Origin: Paenibacillus yonginensis
Lineage (GTDB): Bacteria; Bacillota; Bacilli; Paenibacillales; Paenibacillaceae
Length of the DNA: 64,000 nt
Assembly: GCF_001685395.1 (NCBI RefSeq)
Contig: NZ_CP014167.1
Location: forward strand, 811,501 to 875,500
Direction of reading: 5' to 3'
The translations under genes and the position numbers were made by a program. The notes beneath the pieces were generated by a model. The model did not search any database. It saw only the letters and a program-made list of their open reading frames with translations, and was not told where the DNA came from. Positions 25,773-33,651 of the stretch are shown here, piece after piece. Position 1 is the first letter of the stretch, and each line of letters opens with the position of its first letter.

Positions 25773-26171
25773 ATGGGCAAAGCAGGCAAAGGTTTTCTTT
25801 GGGGAACGGTGGTTGGGGCGGTGGCCGGATCGGTAACGGCGCTTCTGTTTGCGCCAAAACCTGGCAAGGAGCTGCGCCAGGACATCGCGGAAACCGCACG
25901 GACTGCGGCGGAGAAAACCCACGCGGCAGCCGAAAGAGTCGGCGAGCACAGCGCAGAGTTATATTCCCGCATCAAAACGGCTGCCGGGCATCTCGTACAG
26001 GACGTACAATCCCGGTTAAGCCAAGAGAAAGAGCTTGAGGAGGAGGTTCTTGTTTCCTCTTTTGAAGAAGAATCGGATTTCTCCGAAGACGAATTCTTTG
26101 ATGAAACGGATGAAGCCTCCTTGGAGGAAGAATTGAATGAAGAGCAGGCCGCTGAAGCTGCGGAGAAATAA
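25773..26171 (+). CDS. YtxH domain-containing protein
   Basis: A protein of 132 aa. The N-terminal glycine-rich membrane helix (GKGFLWGTVVGAVAGSVTAL) followed by LFAPKPGKELRQDI is diagnostic of YtxH/gas-vesicle-like general stress proteins. The middle is an Ala-rich amphipathic helix and the last 45 residues are very acidic (many Glu/Asp). ATG 25773 follows AAAGGAGAG. It is probably membrane-associated and stress-linked, by analogy with B. subtilis YtxH. Confidence 0.88.
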   Translation: MGKAGKGFLWGTVVGAVAGSVTALLFAPKPGKELRQDIAETARTAAEKTHAAAERVGEHSAELYSRIKTAAGHLVQDVQSRLSQEKELEEEVLVSSFEEESDFSEDEFFDETDEASLEEELNEEQAAEAAEK

Positions 26172-26172
26172 A

Positions 26173-26216
26173 GGATGAACGTTCATCCGCAGGGCCTCCG
26201 GCAGGAGGCCTTTTTG
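26173..26216 (+). terminator. Palindrome plus intrinsic terminator after the ytxH-like gene
   Basis: A perfect 16-bp palindrome GGATGAACGTTCATCC (26173-26188) follows the stop codon directly, then GGCCTCC / GGAGGCC with TTTTT. The second hairpin is the terminator; the first may assist or be a protein site. Confidence 0.85.
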
Positions 26217-26342
26217 GTACGCCCGGCGTTTCATTTATAAAGGGATTGGGTGAAGCGGCATCGGTTAACCATCAGGTACGCTTTAATTTGTCTATGCATA
26301 AAGTAACGGAGAGTCTTTCAAACCTACGATAAAGGAAGCGGT

Positions 26343-27170
26343 ATGTTCGTGCATCAAGCTATCGCAATATTGGATTCAGGAGTGGGCGGATTAACGGTTG
26401 TCAAAGAAGTGATGCGCCAGCTGCCCCGGGAAAAAATCATTTATTTTGGAGATACGGCGAGAGCTCCTTACGGTCCACGTACTCCCGAACAGGTCCGCTT
26501 GTTTACAGAGCAGATTGTAGATTTTCTGATTCAATTTAATCCTAAAATGGTGGTGATCGCCTGCAATACGGCGACTGCGGCGGCGCTTGACTTCATTTCG
26601 GAGAAGCTGACGATTCCGGTGATCGGCGTCATTCATCCGGGGGCCCGGGCAGCCATCAGCGCAACCAAAACGGGGCGTGTTGGAGTGATCGGGACCATCG
26701 GCACGATTCAAAGCGGGGCTTACACTGTTGCGCTCAAGGAGCTTTCGCCCTATATCGAGGTCGTCAGCGAAGCTTGCCCGGAGCTGGTGCCGCTGGTCGA
26801 GCAGGGAGAGTTTGAAACCGAGCACACCAGAGAGATCGTACGCAGCTCCTTAGCCGGAATCAAGCAGTATGACATGGATTGCCTGATTTTGGGCTGTACG
26901 CATTATCCCTTCCTCCGCAAGGCTATCAGGGAAGTGATGGGGCCTGGAGTGAAGCTGATCAGCTCGGCGGACGAGACCGCCAGGGAAATCAGCACCGTGC
27001 TGTATCAGAAAGGCCAGCTGGCCCGCGGAGCGGAGGCCCCTGTTCATCAATTTTTCTGCAGCGGGGATGAGAGGATATTCAGGCAGATTGCGAAAGAATG
27101 GCTGGGTGAAGAAATCCAGCTGACCCCGATTGTCTGGCATGTCGGACGAATGGCGGAAGATGTGGGATAA
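26343..27170 (+). CDS. murI: Glutamate racemase
   Basis: A protein of 275 aa. Both catalytic cysteines are present: IACNTATAAAL (about residue 77) and ILGCTHYPFL (about residue 188). The N-terminal AILDSGVGGLTV and YFGDTARAPYG are family signatures. It makes D-glutamate for peptidoglycan (and for poly-glutamate if made) in the cytoplasm. ATG 26343 follows AAAGGAAGC. It is followed, after a structured spacer, by an M14 peptidase likely to act on cell-wall peptides. Confidence 0.95.
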   Translation: MFVHQAIAILDSGVGGLTVVKEVMRQLPREKIIYFGDTARAPYGPRTPEQVRLFTEQIVDFLIQFNPKMVVIACNTATAAALDFISEKLTIPVIGVIHPGARAAISATKTGRVGVIGTIGTIQSGAYTVALKELSPYIEVVSEACPELVPLVEQGEFETEHTREIVRSSLAGIKQYDMDCLILGCTHYPFLRKAIREVMGPGVKLISSADETAREISTVLYQKGQLARGAEAPVHQFFCSGDERIFRQIAKEWLGEEIQLTPIVWHVGRMAEDVG

Positions 27171-27212
27171 AGGGAGCATTTGAAGTTTCAATATTTGGAC
27201 GCAGTTCGAACG

Positions 27213-27264
27213 ATGGGAACCATGGCTGCTTTCTGCTGCTGCTTCTAGCAGCAGAAAGTCCCAT
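27213..27264 (+). other. Long hairpin in the murI-M14 peptidase spacer
   Basis: CTTTCTGCTGCT (27229-27240) pairs perfectly with AGCAGCAGAAAG (27247-27258), and an outer ATGGGA (27213-27218) pairs with TCCCAT (27259-27264). No T tract follows, so it is not a standard terminator. The rest of the 27171-27406 spacer shows nothing recognisable. Confidence 0.55.
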
Positions 27265-27406
27265 TGGGATCAGAAGAATGGGCGCGTTCTTGCTGAACAA
27301 GAAGATAAACCGCAGCCGCAGCGTTTGTGGAAGCGTTTACTTTACGGGGCATATCGGACAACAAGGTGATCATACAGTTTACCAAACAGGTGGAGGTGTT
27401 CTTGAT

Positions 27407-28345
27407 ATGATGCCGTGTCACGGGGACAACCCGGAACGTATTGTCCATATTGAAGACCGGAAATTCAGATATGCCGACTTTTGCCAGCAGTGCGGCAAGC
27501 TGCAAAGCCGATATTCGGTGCTGAAGTTTGCTTCCATTGGCCAAAGCGTGCTTGGCAAGCCGATTTGGTGCGTCCGTATCGGCAAAGGCTCGCGGCAAGT
27601 TCATGTGAATGCGGCGGTACACGCTAATGAATGGATTACCGCTGCACTGCTGCTGCGATTTCTCGAGGATTATGCAGCCGCGCTGGAGGATGAAGATCCG
27701 AAATCAGGCCAGACCACTACTCGCAGACAGGCCGAGGCCTGGTACAGCGATTACACCTTATGGGCGGTGCCGATGGTTAATCCGGATGGCGTAGACCTGT
27801 CGCAAAACGGGGCGGACCACTGCGGTCCCTACAGGAGCAGACTGCTGGAATGGAATGGCCAGTCCCCGGATTTTACCCGCTGGAAAGCGAATATACGCGG
27901 AGTCGACCTGAACGACCAGTTCCCGGCCTTCTGGGAAGTGGAGCGCGAACGAAGGGGCATAGGCGGACCTTCTCCCCAGGATTACAGCGGGCCCGCTCCG
28001 CTGAGCGAACCGGAAGCTTCCGCATTGGCGGTTCTGACCCGGGGGGTCCCTTTTGAGCATGTCGTGTCCCTGCACAGCCAAGGCAAAGAAATTTATTGGA
28101 ATTACAGGGATCTCGAGCCGGCTGAAGCCGAAAGCATGGCGGCACGCCTGGCGGCAGCCGGACGGTATCGGGCCGTGAAGCTGGAGGGGAGCGATGCAGG
28201 GTATAAAGACTGGTTTATTCAGGAGTTTCGGCGTCCGGGCTTTACGGTAGAGGTAGGGGAAGGCGTTAACCCGCTGCCGCCTGAGGATTTTGAGGAGATT
28301 TACCTGGACGTTCACGCCATCCTGGCGGAAGCCTTGTCGCTTTAA
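27407..28345 (+). CDS. M14 family zinc carboxypeptidase, gamma-D-glutamyl-diamino acid endopeptidase-like
   Basis: A protein of 312 aa. Zinc ligands fit HxxE in NAAVHANEWITAALLL (about residues 66-81) and the later histidine in VSLHSQGKEIYW; the general-base glutamate is in FTVEVGEGVNPLP. MVNPDGVDL and GVDLNDQFP are typical of the gamma-D-Glu-(L)-meso-diaminopimelate peptidase branch. ATG 27407 lies 10 nt after GGAGG; no signal peptide, so it probably works on recycled wall peptides in the cytoplasm or spore. The open frame extends to 27278 without support. Confidence 0.88.
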   Translation: MMPCHGDNPERIVHIEDRKFRYADFCQQCGKLQSRYSVLKFASIGQSVLGKPIWCVRIGKGSRQVHVNAAVHANEWITAALLLRFLEDYAAALEDEDPKSGQTTTRRQAEAWYSDYTLWAVPMVNPDGVDLSQNGADHCGPYRSRLLEWNGQSPDFTRWKANIRGVDLNDQFPAFWEVERERRGIGGPSPQDYSGPAPLSEPEASALAVLTRGVPFEHVVSLHSQGKEIYWNYRDLEPAEAESMAARLAAAGRYRAVKLEGSDAGYKDWFIQEFRRPGFTVEVGEGVNPLPPEDFEEIYLDVHAILAEALSL

Positions 28346-28396
28346 CTTTTCGAATAACCGGAAATGGGGTATCCTTACTGCAAAGGAGGGATAACC

Positions 28397-28639
28397 ATGA
28401 AGTGGAGAAAAATCTGGTCGATCCGGCGGTGGGTCCATGTGTTCAAACGACTGCCGGGTCTGCTTTTTTCATCCCGGGTGCCTTGGTCGGACAAGCTTCT
28501 GCTGCTCGTTCCCGCGGCTCTCTATTGGGTGCTGCCCGATGTGCTTCCTTTTATACCGATAGACGATATGGCCGTAACTTTACTGCTGATGAACTGGTTT
28601 GTGGACCGGGTCGAGCGGCGGAATCCGAGCCTTCGTTAA
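28397..28639 (+). CDS. DUF1232-like small membrane protein (YkvA family)
   Basis: A protein of 80 aa with a basic N-terminus and the DUF1232 core: WSDKLLLLVPAALYWVLPDV then LPFIPIDDMAVTLLLMNWF. That is a membrane hairpin with a conserved Pro-Asp turn. ATG 28397 follows AAAGGAGGG. The function of the family is not known. It lies 51 bp after the M14 peptidase gene and is probably in the same transcript. Confidence 0.8.
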   Translation: MKWRKIWSIRRWVHVFKRLPGLLFSSRVPWSDKLLLLVPAALYWVLPDVLPFIPIDDMAVTLLLMNWFVDRVERRNPSLR

Positions 28640-28717
28640 ATTCGGGGGAATTCGGCTTCCGTGCGCATTTATCCCGGGTTATACCGCTTCGGATGCCCTG
28701 AGGGAGAAAGGTTGTCC

Positions 28718-28746
28718 TTGCGCAGTACGGCCGGATTCTTTACAAT
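28718..28746 (+). promoter_or_regulatory. Predicted SigA promoter for the HesB-like/DUF1450 pair
   Basis: TTGCGC (28718-28723), a 17-bp spacer, TACAAT (28741-28746). Confidence 0.55.
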
Positions 28747-28802
28747 AGGAATGTTAATTCAGTTTTAGATAGCGGATTTCAAACAAGACAGGAGCGAATG
28801 CA

Positions 28803-29111
28803 ATGAGTGTCAAAATTACCCGCAATGCGGCCAAAGTGATAAAGAGAGAACTCGATAAAGAAGAGAACAAAGACAAAGGACTTGCGCTTAAAGTATTCGT
28901 CACCCATGCTCATGGCGACCACGCGCATTACGGCCTGGATCTGGTTAAACCGTCCGAATCAGACCAAGTGATATCCACGGATAAAGAAATTGACGTTCTG
29001 ATTGATCTTAGCGATCCTTTCTTGAACGGCGTGAAGATTGACTACCTTTATTTCCCTGAAGAAGGTTTTGTCATCACCAACCCGTCTCAAGGCAACCACG
29101 GCGATCACTGA
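28803..29111 (+). CDS. HesB/IscA-fold protein lacking the cluster cysteines (His-rich)
   Basis: A protein of 102 aa. The beginning (VKITRNAAKVIKRELDKEE), LALKVFV, and the C-terminal GVKIDYLYFPEEGFVITNP follow A-type Fe-S carriers closely. However, all three conserved cysteines are missing: the first loop reads THAHGDHAHYG instead of the usual GCSG segment, and the tail reads GNHGDH instead of CGCG. The replacements are histidines, so metal binding of another kind is likely. ATG 28803 follows CAGGAGCG. It is followed 23 bp later by the cysteine-rich DUF1450 gene, suggesting a shared role in metal or Fe-S homeostasis. Confidence 0.82.
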   Translation: MSVKITRNAAKVIKRELDKEENKDKGLALKVFVTHAHGDHAHYGLDLVKPSESDQVISTDKEIDVLIDLSDPFLNGVKIDYLYFPEEGFVITNPSQGNHGDH

Positions 29112-29134
29112 TCGGCGGGGAGCGGAGAAGAATC

Positions 29135-29374
29135 ATGGCTAACGACATTCGCGTATGCGATAAATGCAAGTTTACCCGGATCAAATCGATTGTGCCCAAG
29201 CTGCAGAAGATGGCCCCAGATGCCGAAATCAAGGTCGGGTGCAAATCCTATTGCGGCCCATGCGGCAAGCGCGCCTTTGTTTATATTAACGGACGTTATG
29301 TCAGTGCTCCTACTGAAGAAGAAGTGCTGGCCAAGGTTGAACCGTTTATCAAAAAAACTGTGCAATCGTCCTGA
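29135..29374 (+). CDS. DUF1450 family protein (YuzB-like)
   Basis: A protein of 79 aa. Five cysteines: CDKCKF at the N-terminus, then CKSYCGPCGKRAF, followed by YINGRYVSAPTEEEVLAKV. The CxxxCxxC pattern and thioredoxin/ferredoxin-like size match B. subtilis YuzB. It probably binds a metal or Fe-S cluster; no activity is established. It is cotranscribed with the HesB-like gene in front. ATG 29135 has CGGAGAAG upstream. Confidence 0.85.
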   Translation: MANDIRVCDKCKFTRIKSIVPKLQKMAPDAEIKVGCKSYCGPCGKRAFVYINGRYVSAPTEEEVLAKVEPFIKKTVQSS

Positions 29375-29396
29375 CGTACTTTTGAGCATAAATATC

Positions 29397-29435
29397 AAAG
29401 CACCCCTTAAGGAAATCTTAAGGAGTGCTTTTTTC
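29397..29435 (+). terminator. Intrinsic terminator overlapping the end of the convergent ltaS-like gene
   Basis: AAAGCACCCCTTAAG pairs with CTTAAGGAGTGCTTT, then TTTTCTT. The right arm lies inside the last codons of the minus-strand gene ending at 29418, so the two convergent genes overlap through this hairpin. Confidence 0.9.
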
Positions 29436-31487
29436 TTGTTCCAATTGGCGGATCAGATCGTAAGTAATCACCTCATCGGAGATCTGCAGCCGTTTCTGAG
29501 CTTCTTCGCTGCCGGCCCTGCACGATCCGATAGCCACTTTCTCCCCGCTTTCTTCGCTGTAACAGGATCCGTTCTCGAACAGGCCGTCCGGAGAAGGAAT
29601 GTAATGGACACGTCCGTCGGTGAAAGCTCCTGTGCGCAGGACAACCAGGTGGTTCGGATTGCCGTCAAACATATTGTTGCCCATCATATATTTGTCGGCT
29701 GTGGAGATGCCGAGCAGGTGCAGCAGGGAAGGTGCCAAATCGAGCTGACCTTCGGCTTCCGCATAAGTGCCGGCTAGCTTGTCGTCAGGCAGATGGATAA
29801 ACAGCGGCACCTGGTTCATGATTTTGTGCATGTCCAGCTCGTTCAGGCTGCGGCCGAGGAATTTCTCGTAATCGGCCTGATCGGCAACAGAATTATCATG
29901 ATCGCCGTAAATGCAGAGAATGGTATTGTCCCACAGCCCTTCGGCTTTCATCTGGTCAATCAGTTCGCCGATCGCTTCATCTACATAATGAACGGCCTCC
30001 AGATAGTCGCCGAAGATTGTCCCCTTAAAGGAGCCGACATCCAGCGTCTGTACCTTCTCCGGCAGGGTATAAGGGTGATGGCTTGTCAACGTAATCATAA
30101 AGGCGTAAAAAGGCTGTTGTTCTTCAGACAGCATCCCAAGCGACTGCTTGAAAAACGACTTATCCCCCAGCGACCAGCCGAGCGGCTCGTCCATCTGATA
30201 GTCTTTTTTGCTGAAGAAACGATCATATCCCATCGAATTGTACATCGTCAGCCGGTTCCAGAAGCTGCTGTCATAAGCATGGAACGCAAAGGCGTGATAG
30301 CCGTCTTCTTCCTTCAAAATTTGCGGCATGACGTCGAACTTGTGATCGGCGAACCGGGTGGCTACTGAACCGCTTGGAAGCGGATGTAGGGAGCCGTTCG
30401 ATGCAAAATCCGCATCCGAGGTCCGCCCTTGGCCTGTCTGATGATAATAATTCGAGAAATAGAGGCTCGTCTGCTGGAGTTTGTTCAGGTTTGGCGTTAC
30501 TTCCTGGCCGCCGATCTGCTTCCCGATCATAAAGTTCATCAGCGCTTCGGTCTGAATCACGATCACGTTGCTGCCCTTGTATGCCCCGAAAGTGGCATTC
30601 CTAACGTCGCGGCTCTGGCCCGCTGCTGCAAACCACTGCTTCATCTCTTCTTTCTCCTGGGCAGTCAGCGGATCTCCGCCGATATGATCCTTGGCAAACC
30701 GGTAGATGTCGTAGAAATGGAAACCCAGCAGACCTGTAACGTTATACAGGGACATGCTCCAGTAGTTTCCTGTAAAAAGTCCGGCGGCCCAGGTGCTCGT
30801 ATAGGACTTGATCGGCCCGAGCGTAAGCGCGAGGCCCAGTATAAAGGCGGCCAGCCCGCTTGAAAGCCGGAGCAGCGTTTCTTTAAGCCCTTTTCCTTTA
30901 AGTCCTTTGTGCCCGCGATTGCTGCCGGCGCTGCCATTAGCGCTGTAAGAGTGGACAGAAGAAAGGGAAGGGGAGGGGGAAGCCATTTTCCAAGGAGCCG
31001 CTTGAACCCGATAAGAAGCTCGGCGGCGGCGCCGAAGGATTTTGTAAATGGGGAACAAGACAATCAGGGCGATCCAGTCGGCTGCAAACCGGAGGTCAGA
31101 GCTATGCAGCAGCGATTTGATGCTGTCGCCGAGTTCTCCAACCTGCCCTGCCTGCAGCAGTACGGGAACCGTAATAAAGTCCTGGAAATAACGGTAATAA
31201 ACCAGATCTGAATAAATAAGAGCGGTAAGCAGCAGATCCAGAACCAGCAGGGCGATGATTTCGGCGCGGACAGAAAGCCAGAGCGTCCAGAACGAGACCA
31301 GCATCAGAGAGCCCATCGCGATGACGAAATCCGTCTTGTTCATATCAATATAACGAGCATGCAGATGGGTATGCAGATACCAAAGCTTCAGCACCATGAC
31401 GATGAGGAACAGCAGATAAACCCCGTATTTCCGGATCAGGGAAGGCAGCCTATCCGGAGGCGAGTCTTTGATAAACAAGGCCTTCAT
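29418..31487 (-). CDS. LTA synthase family protein (membrane-anchored sulfatase-fold phosphoglycerol transferase)
   Basis: A protein of 689 aa. Five N-terminal membrane segments (residues 1-235, with a basic loop RRRRRAS) precede an extracellular alkaline phosphatase/sulfatase domain. Catalytic features are VIVIQTEALMNF (metal-binding Glu), GRTSDADFASNGSLHP (nucleophile Thr region) and CIYGDHDNS (metal-binding Asp-His). It would polymerise or prime glycerol-phosphate on lipid anchors. ATG 31487 lies 10 nt after AAAGGAG; the frame is open to 31514, but that start would place the ribosome-binding site inside the gene. It lies downstream of the RlmL-like gene on the same strand. Confidence 0.92.
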   Translation of the reverse strand: MKALFIKDSPPDRLPSLIRKYGVYLLFLIVMVLKLWYLHTHLHARYIDMNKTDFVIAMGSLMLVSFWTLWLSVRAEIIALLVLDLLLTALIYSDLVYYRYFQDFITVPVLLQAGQVGELGDSIKSLLHSSDLRFAADWIALIVLFPIYKILRRRRRASYRVQAAPWKMASPSPSLSSVHSYSANGSAGSNRGHKGLKGKGLKETLLRLSSGLAAFILGLALTLGPIKSYTSTWAAGLFTGNYWSMSLYNVTGLLGFHFYDIYRFAKDHIGGDPLTAQEKEEMKQWFAAAGQSRDVRNATFGAYKGSNVIVIQTEALMNFMIGKQIGGQEVTPNLNKLQQTSLYFSNYYHQTGQGRTSDADFASNGSLHPLPSGSVATRFADHKFDVMPQILKEEDGYHAFAFHAYDSSFWNRLTMYNSMGYDRFFSKKDYQMDEPLGWSLGDKSFFKQSLGMLSEEQQPFYAFMITLTSHHPYTLPEKVQTLDVGSFKGTIFGDYLEAVHYVDEAIGELIDQMKAEGLWDNTILCIYGDHDNSVADQADYEKFLGRSLNELDMHKIMNQVPLFIHLPDDKLAGTYAEAEGQLDLAPSLLHLLGISTADKYMMGNNMFDGNPNHLVVLRTGAFTDGRVHYIPSPDGLFENGSCYSEESGEKVAIGSCRAGSEEAQKRLQISDEVITYDLIRQLEQEKSTP

Positions 31488-31529
31488 GAGCAGACAGCTC
31501 CTTTCCCAGGACAAACGGCCCTACATTTA

Positions 31530-31556
31530 AGAACAAATAACCCCACAGCTGTGGGG
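31530..31556 (-). terminator. Probable intrinsic terminator of the RlmL-like gene
   Basis: The perfect palindrome CCCCACAGCTGTGGGG (31541-31556), followed on the minus strand by TTATTTGTTCTT. Confidence 0.65.
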
Positions 31557-31644
31557 CAGAGGTTTGGGGGCAGCTTTGCGGCCGCAGCAGGAAGGCAGCC
31601 CGTCCGGATTCCCTTTGCAGCGGCCAGCGGCCGCATTTAGCTGT

Positions 31645-32791
31645 TTAATCCCGGTTTCTCGGGGGAAGTGGGCCCAGGTATTGATAATACTGGCATTCGA
31701 TTCGCCCATTGAAGAGCTTGCGGCGTTTGTCCGCCGGACGGCCGAAATCTTTTTCAAAGGTTGGAGTCGGACTGATCGCAAAAAAAAGACCAGGTCGGCA
31801 TTTCCGCAGACAGCCGTCCCAACTGGGAAATCAGCCTGCGGATTTCTTTCTCATCGCCAATCCGCTCCCCGTAAGGAGGGTTGGCGATCAGGCAGCCGTA
31901 TTCGCCGGTTTTGGTCATGCGTGCGGCAGGCTGCACATGGAATTTGATTTCTTTGGCGAATCCGGCGGCTTTGGCTGCCGCCCGGGCGATTTCAATCGCT
32001 TCCGCATCTATATCGCTGCCGGTTATTTCAAGCGGAATAGAATCGTCTACCGCGTCAAAGGCTTCTTCCCGCGCCTGCTCCCACAGCTCCTCCGGAATGA
32101 CCGGCCAATTCTCCGAATTGAAGGAGCGGCGCAGACCTGGCGCCACGTTCCAGCCGATCATGGCCGCTTCGATCGGCAGCGTGCCCGAACCGCAGCATGG
32201 ATCATAGAACGGACGTGATGGGTTCCAGCGGCTGAGCTGGATCAAAGCGGCAGCAAGCGTCTCCTTGAGCGGGGCTTCGGTAGCGTGCTTCCGGTAACCC
32301 CGCTTGTGCAGGCCGGCACCTGTCGTGTCCAGCGTCAGGGTCGCCACGTCATTCAGCAGAATGACTTCAATGACATAACGGGGGCCGTTCTCCGGGAACC
32401 ATTCCGTATGATAGGTGCCTTTCAGCTTCTCGACAATCGCTTTCTTGACGATGCCCTGAGAAGCGGGAACGCTGCTGAGCTGCGATTTGTGCGAACGTCC
32501 CTCCACTGGAAATTCGCCGTTCGCCGGAATAAAGTCCTGCCATTCAATCGCTTTGGTGCCTTCAAACAGCTCATCGAAGGTGCGGGCCTCGAATTCGCCC
32601 ATCTTGATCAGCACGCGGTCCGAGGTGCGCAGCCATAAATTGCAGCGGCAAATATCAATCAACTCGCCGGGGAACGTGACCCGGCCGTTTTCAACTTTTA
32701 CATCGGTGTAGCCCAGTTCTTTCAATTCGCGGGCAACGACTGCCTCCAGACCCATCGGGGCGGTGGCGATTAACTCCAGTTTGGATGCCAT
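31645..32791 (-). pseudogene. Class I SAM-dependent rRNA methyltransferase (RlmL/YpsC-like), frameshifted near the C-terminus
   Basis: Reconstructed length about 381 aa. An N-terminal THUMP domain (LELIATAPMGLEAVVARELK...) is followed by a Rossmann methyltransferase domain with DPCCGSGTLPIEAA, SDIDAEAIEIAR and the NPPYGER motif of N2-guanine/N6-adenine methylases. The frame ends early in FFCDQSDSNL because of a run of eight A on the plus strand (31780-31787). With seven, the protein reads WSFFAISPTPTFEKDFGR, then RRKLFNGRIECQYYQYLGP, the normal family ending, and stops at 31645. Start ATG 32791 has a GGAG 12 nt upstream. A homopolymer sequencing error is likely. Confidence 0.88.
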
Positions 32792-32908
32792 GAATGTTCT
32801 CAACTCCGTTTATACTTGTAGGGATCGTCCAAAAACCATACAATCTAGTATATGGGAATGTGACTGAAGATACAAACCGAATTTGACGGGATTTATAAGG
32901 AGGATACG

Positions 32909-33541
32909 GTGATTACGCCTGAACAATACAGCGAAGAGCTTTACAAGGAAGACGAGGCGCTGCTAAACGTCAAACGTACGCTTGCCGAAGCAGGCATACA
33001 GGATGTATCGGTGGCCGCAGGCTATGGCCGCCTGCTGACGATGCTGGTCCGCATGTCCGGGGCCAAGTCGGTGCTGGAGATCGGCGCCCTTGGCGGATAC
33101 AGCGGTATCTGCCTGGCCCGCGGATTTGCCGGTGAAGAAGGGCGGGTAGTGTCCCTGGAGATCAGCGATGTAAATGCCGGGCTGGCGCGCCGGAATATGG
33201 AGGCGGCCGGTTTCGGAGGCGTCGCCGAATATATGATCGGCGAAGCGCTGGACAGCATCGAAGTGCTGGAGCAGCGCGGCGACCGGTTCGATTTGTTTTT
33301 TATTGACGCGGACAAAGGCAATTACCTGAATTATTTAGAGAAAGCTATCGCGCTTGCCAATCCCGGTGCCATCATCGTCGGGGACAACACGCTGCTTCGC
33401 GGACGCACTCTGAATCTGGACAAGAACGGCCCGTCCGTACAGATTATGCGGCAGTTCAATGAGCAGATCGCTTCCGATCCGCGTCTGCTGAGCACCTTTC
33501 TGCCGGCGTATGACGGACTGGCTCTGGCGATCGTCAAGTAG
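32909..33541 (+). CDS. SAM-dependent O-methyltransferase (methyltransferase 3 family)
   Basis: A protein of 210 aa starting at GTG 32909 behind AGGAGG. Motif I is VLEIGALGGYSGICLARGF (about residues 56-74), then VVSLEISD, and the metal-binding part FDLFFIDADKGNYLNY plus VGDNTLLRG. This is a paralogue of the enzyme at 2326-2997, with a different N-terminus. A role as TrmR-type tRNA 5-hydroxyuridine methylase or small-molecule methylase are both possible. It is divergent from the rRNA methylase gene and has its own terminator. Confidence 0.88.
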   Translation: MITPEQYSEELYKEDEALLNVKRTLAEAGIQDVSVAAGYGRLLTMLVRMSGAKSVLEIGALGGYSGICLARGFAGEEGRVVSLEISDVNAGLARRNMEAAGFGGVAEYMIGEALDSIEVLEQRGDRFDLFFIDADKGNYLNYLEKAIALANPGAIIVGDNTLLRGRTLNLDKNGPSVQIMRQFNEQIASDPRLLSTFLPAYDGLALAIVK

Positions 33542-33558
33542 GCTCGCTTACAACTTAA

Positions 33559-33608
33559 AAGATCCGCCTTTGCAGGAGGTTTCCTCGGCTAAGGCGGATC
33601 TTTTTTTG
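33559..33608. terminator. Bidirectional intrinsic terminator
   Basis: AAGATCCGCCTT / AAGGCGGATCTT, a perfect 12-bp stem with a T run, between convergent O-methyltransferase and MFS genes. Confidence 0.9.
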
Positions 33609-33651
33609 GGGATCTTCGAATGACCGGTTTGAAAAAACGTTTTGAATGATC

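Noticed and set aside
28803..29111. HAHGDH motif read as a metallo-beta-lactamase
   Set aside because: The protein is only 102 aa, and the rest of the chain follows the HesB/IscA pattern; no other beta-lactamase motifs are present.
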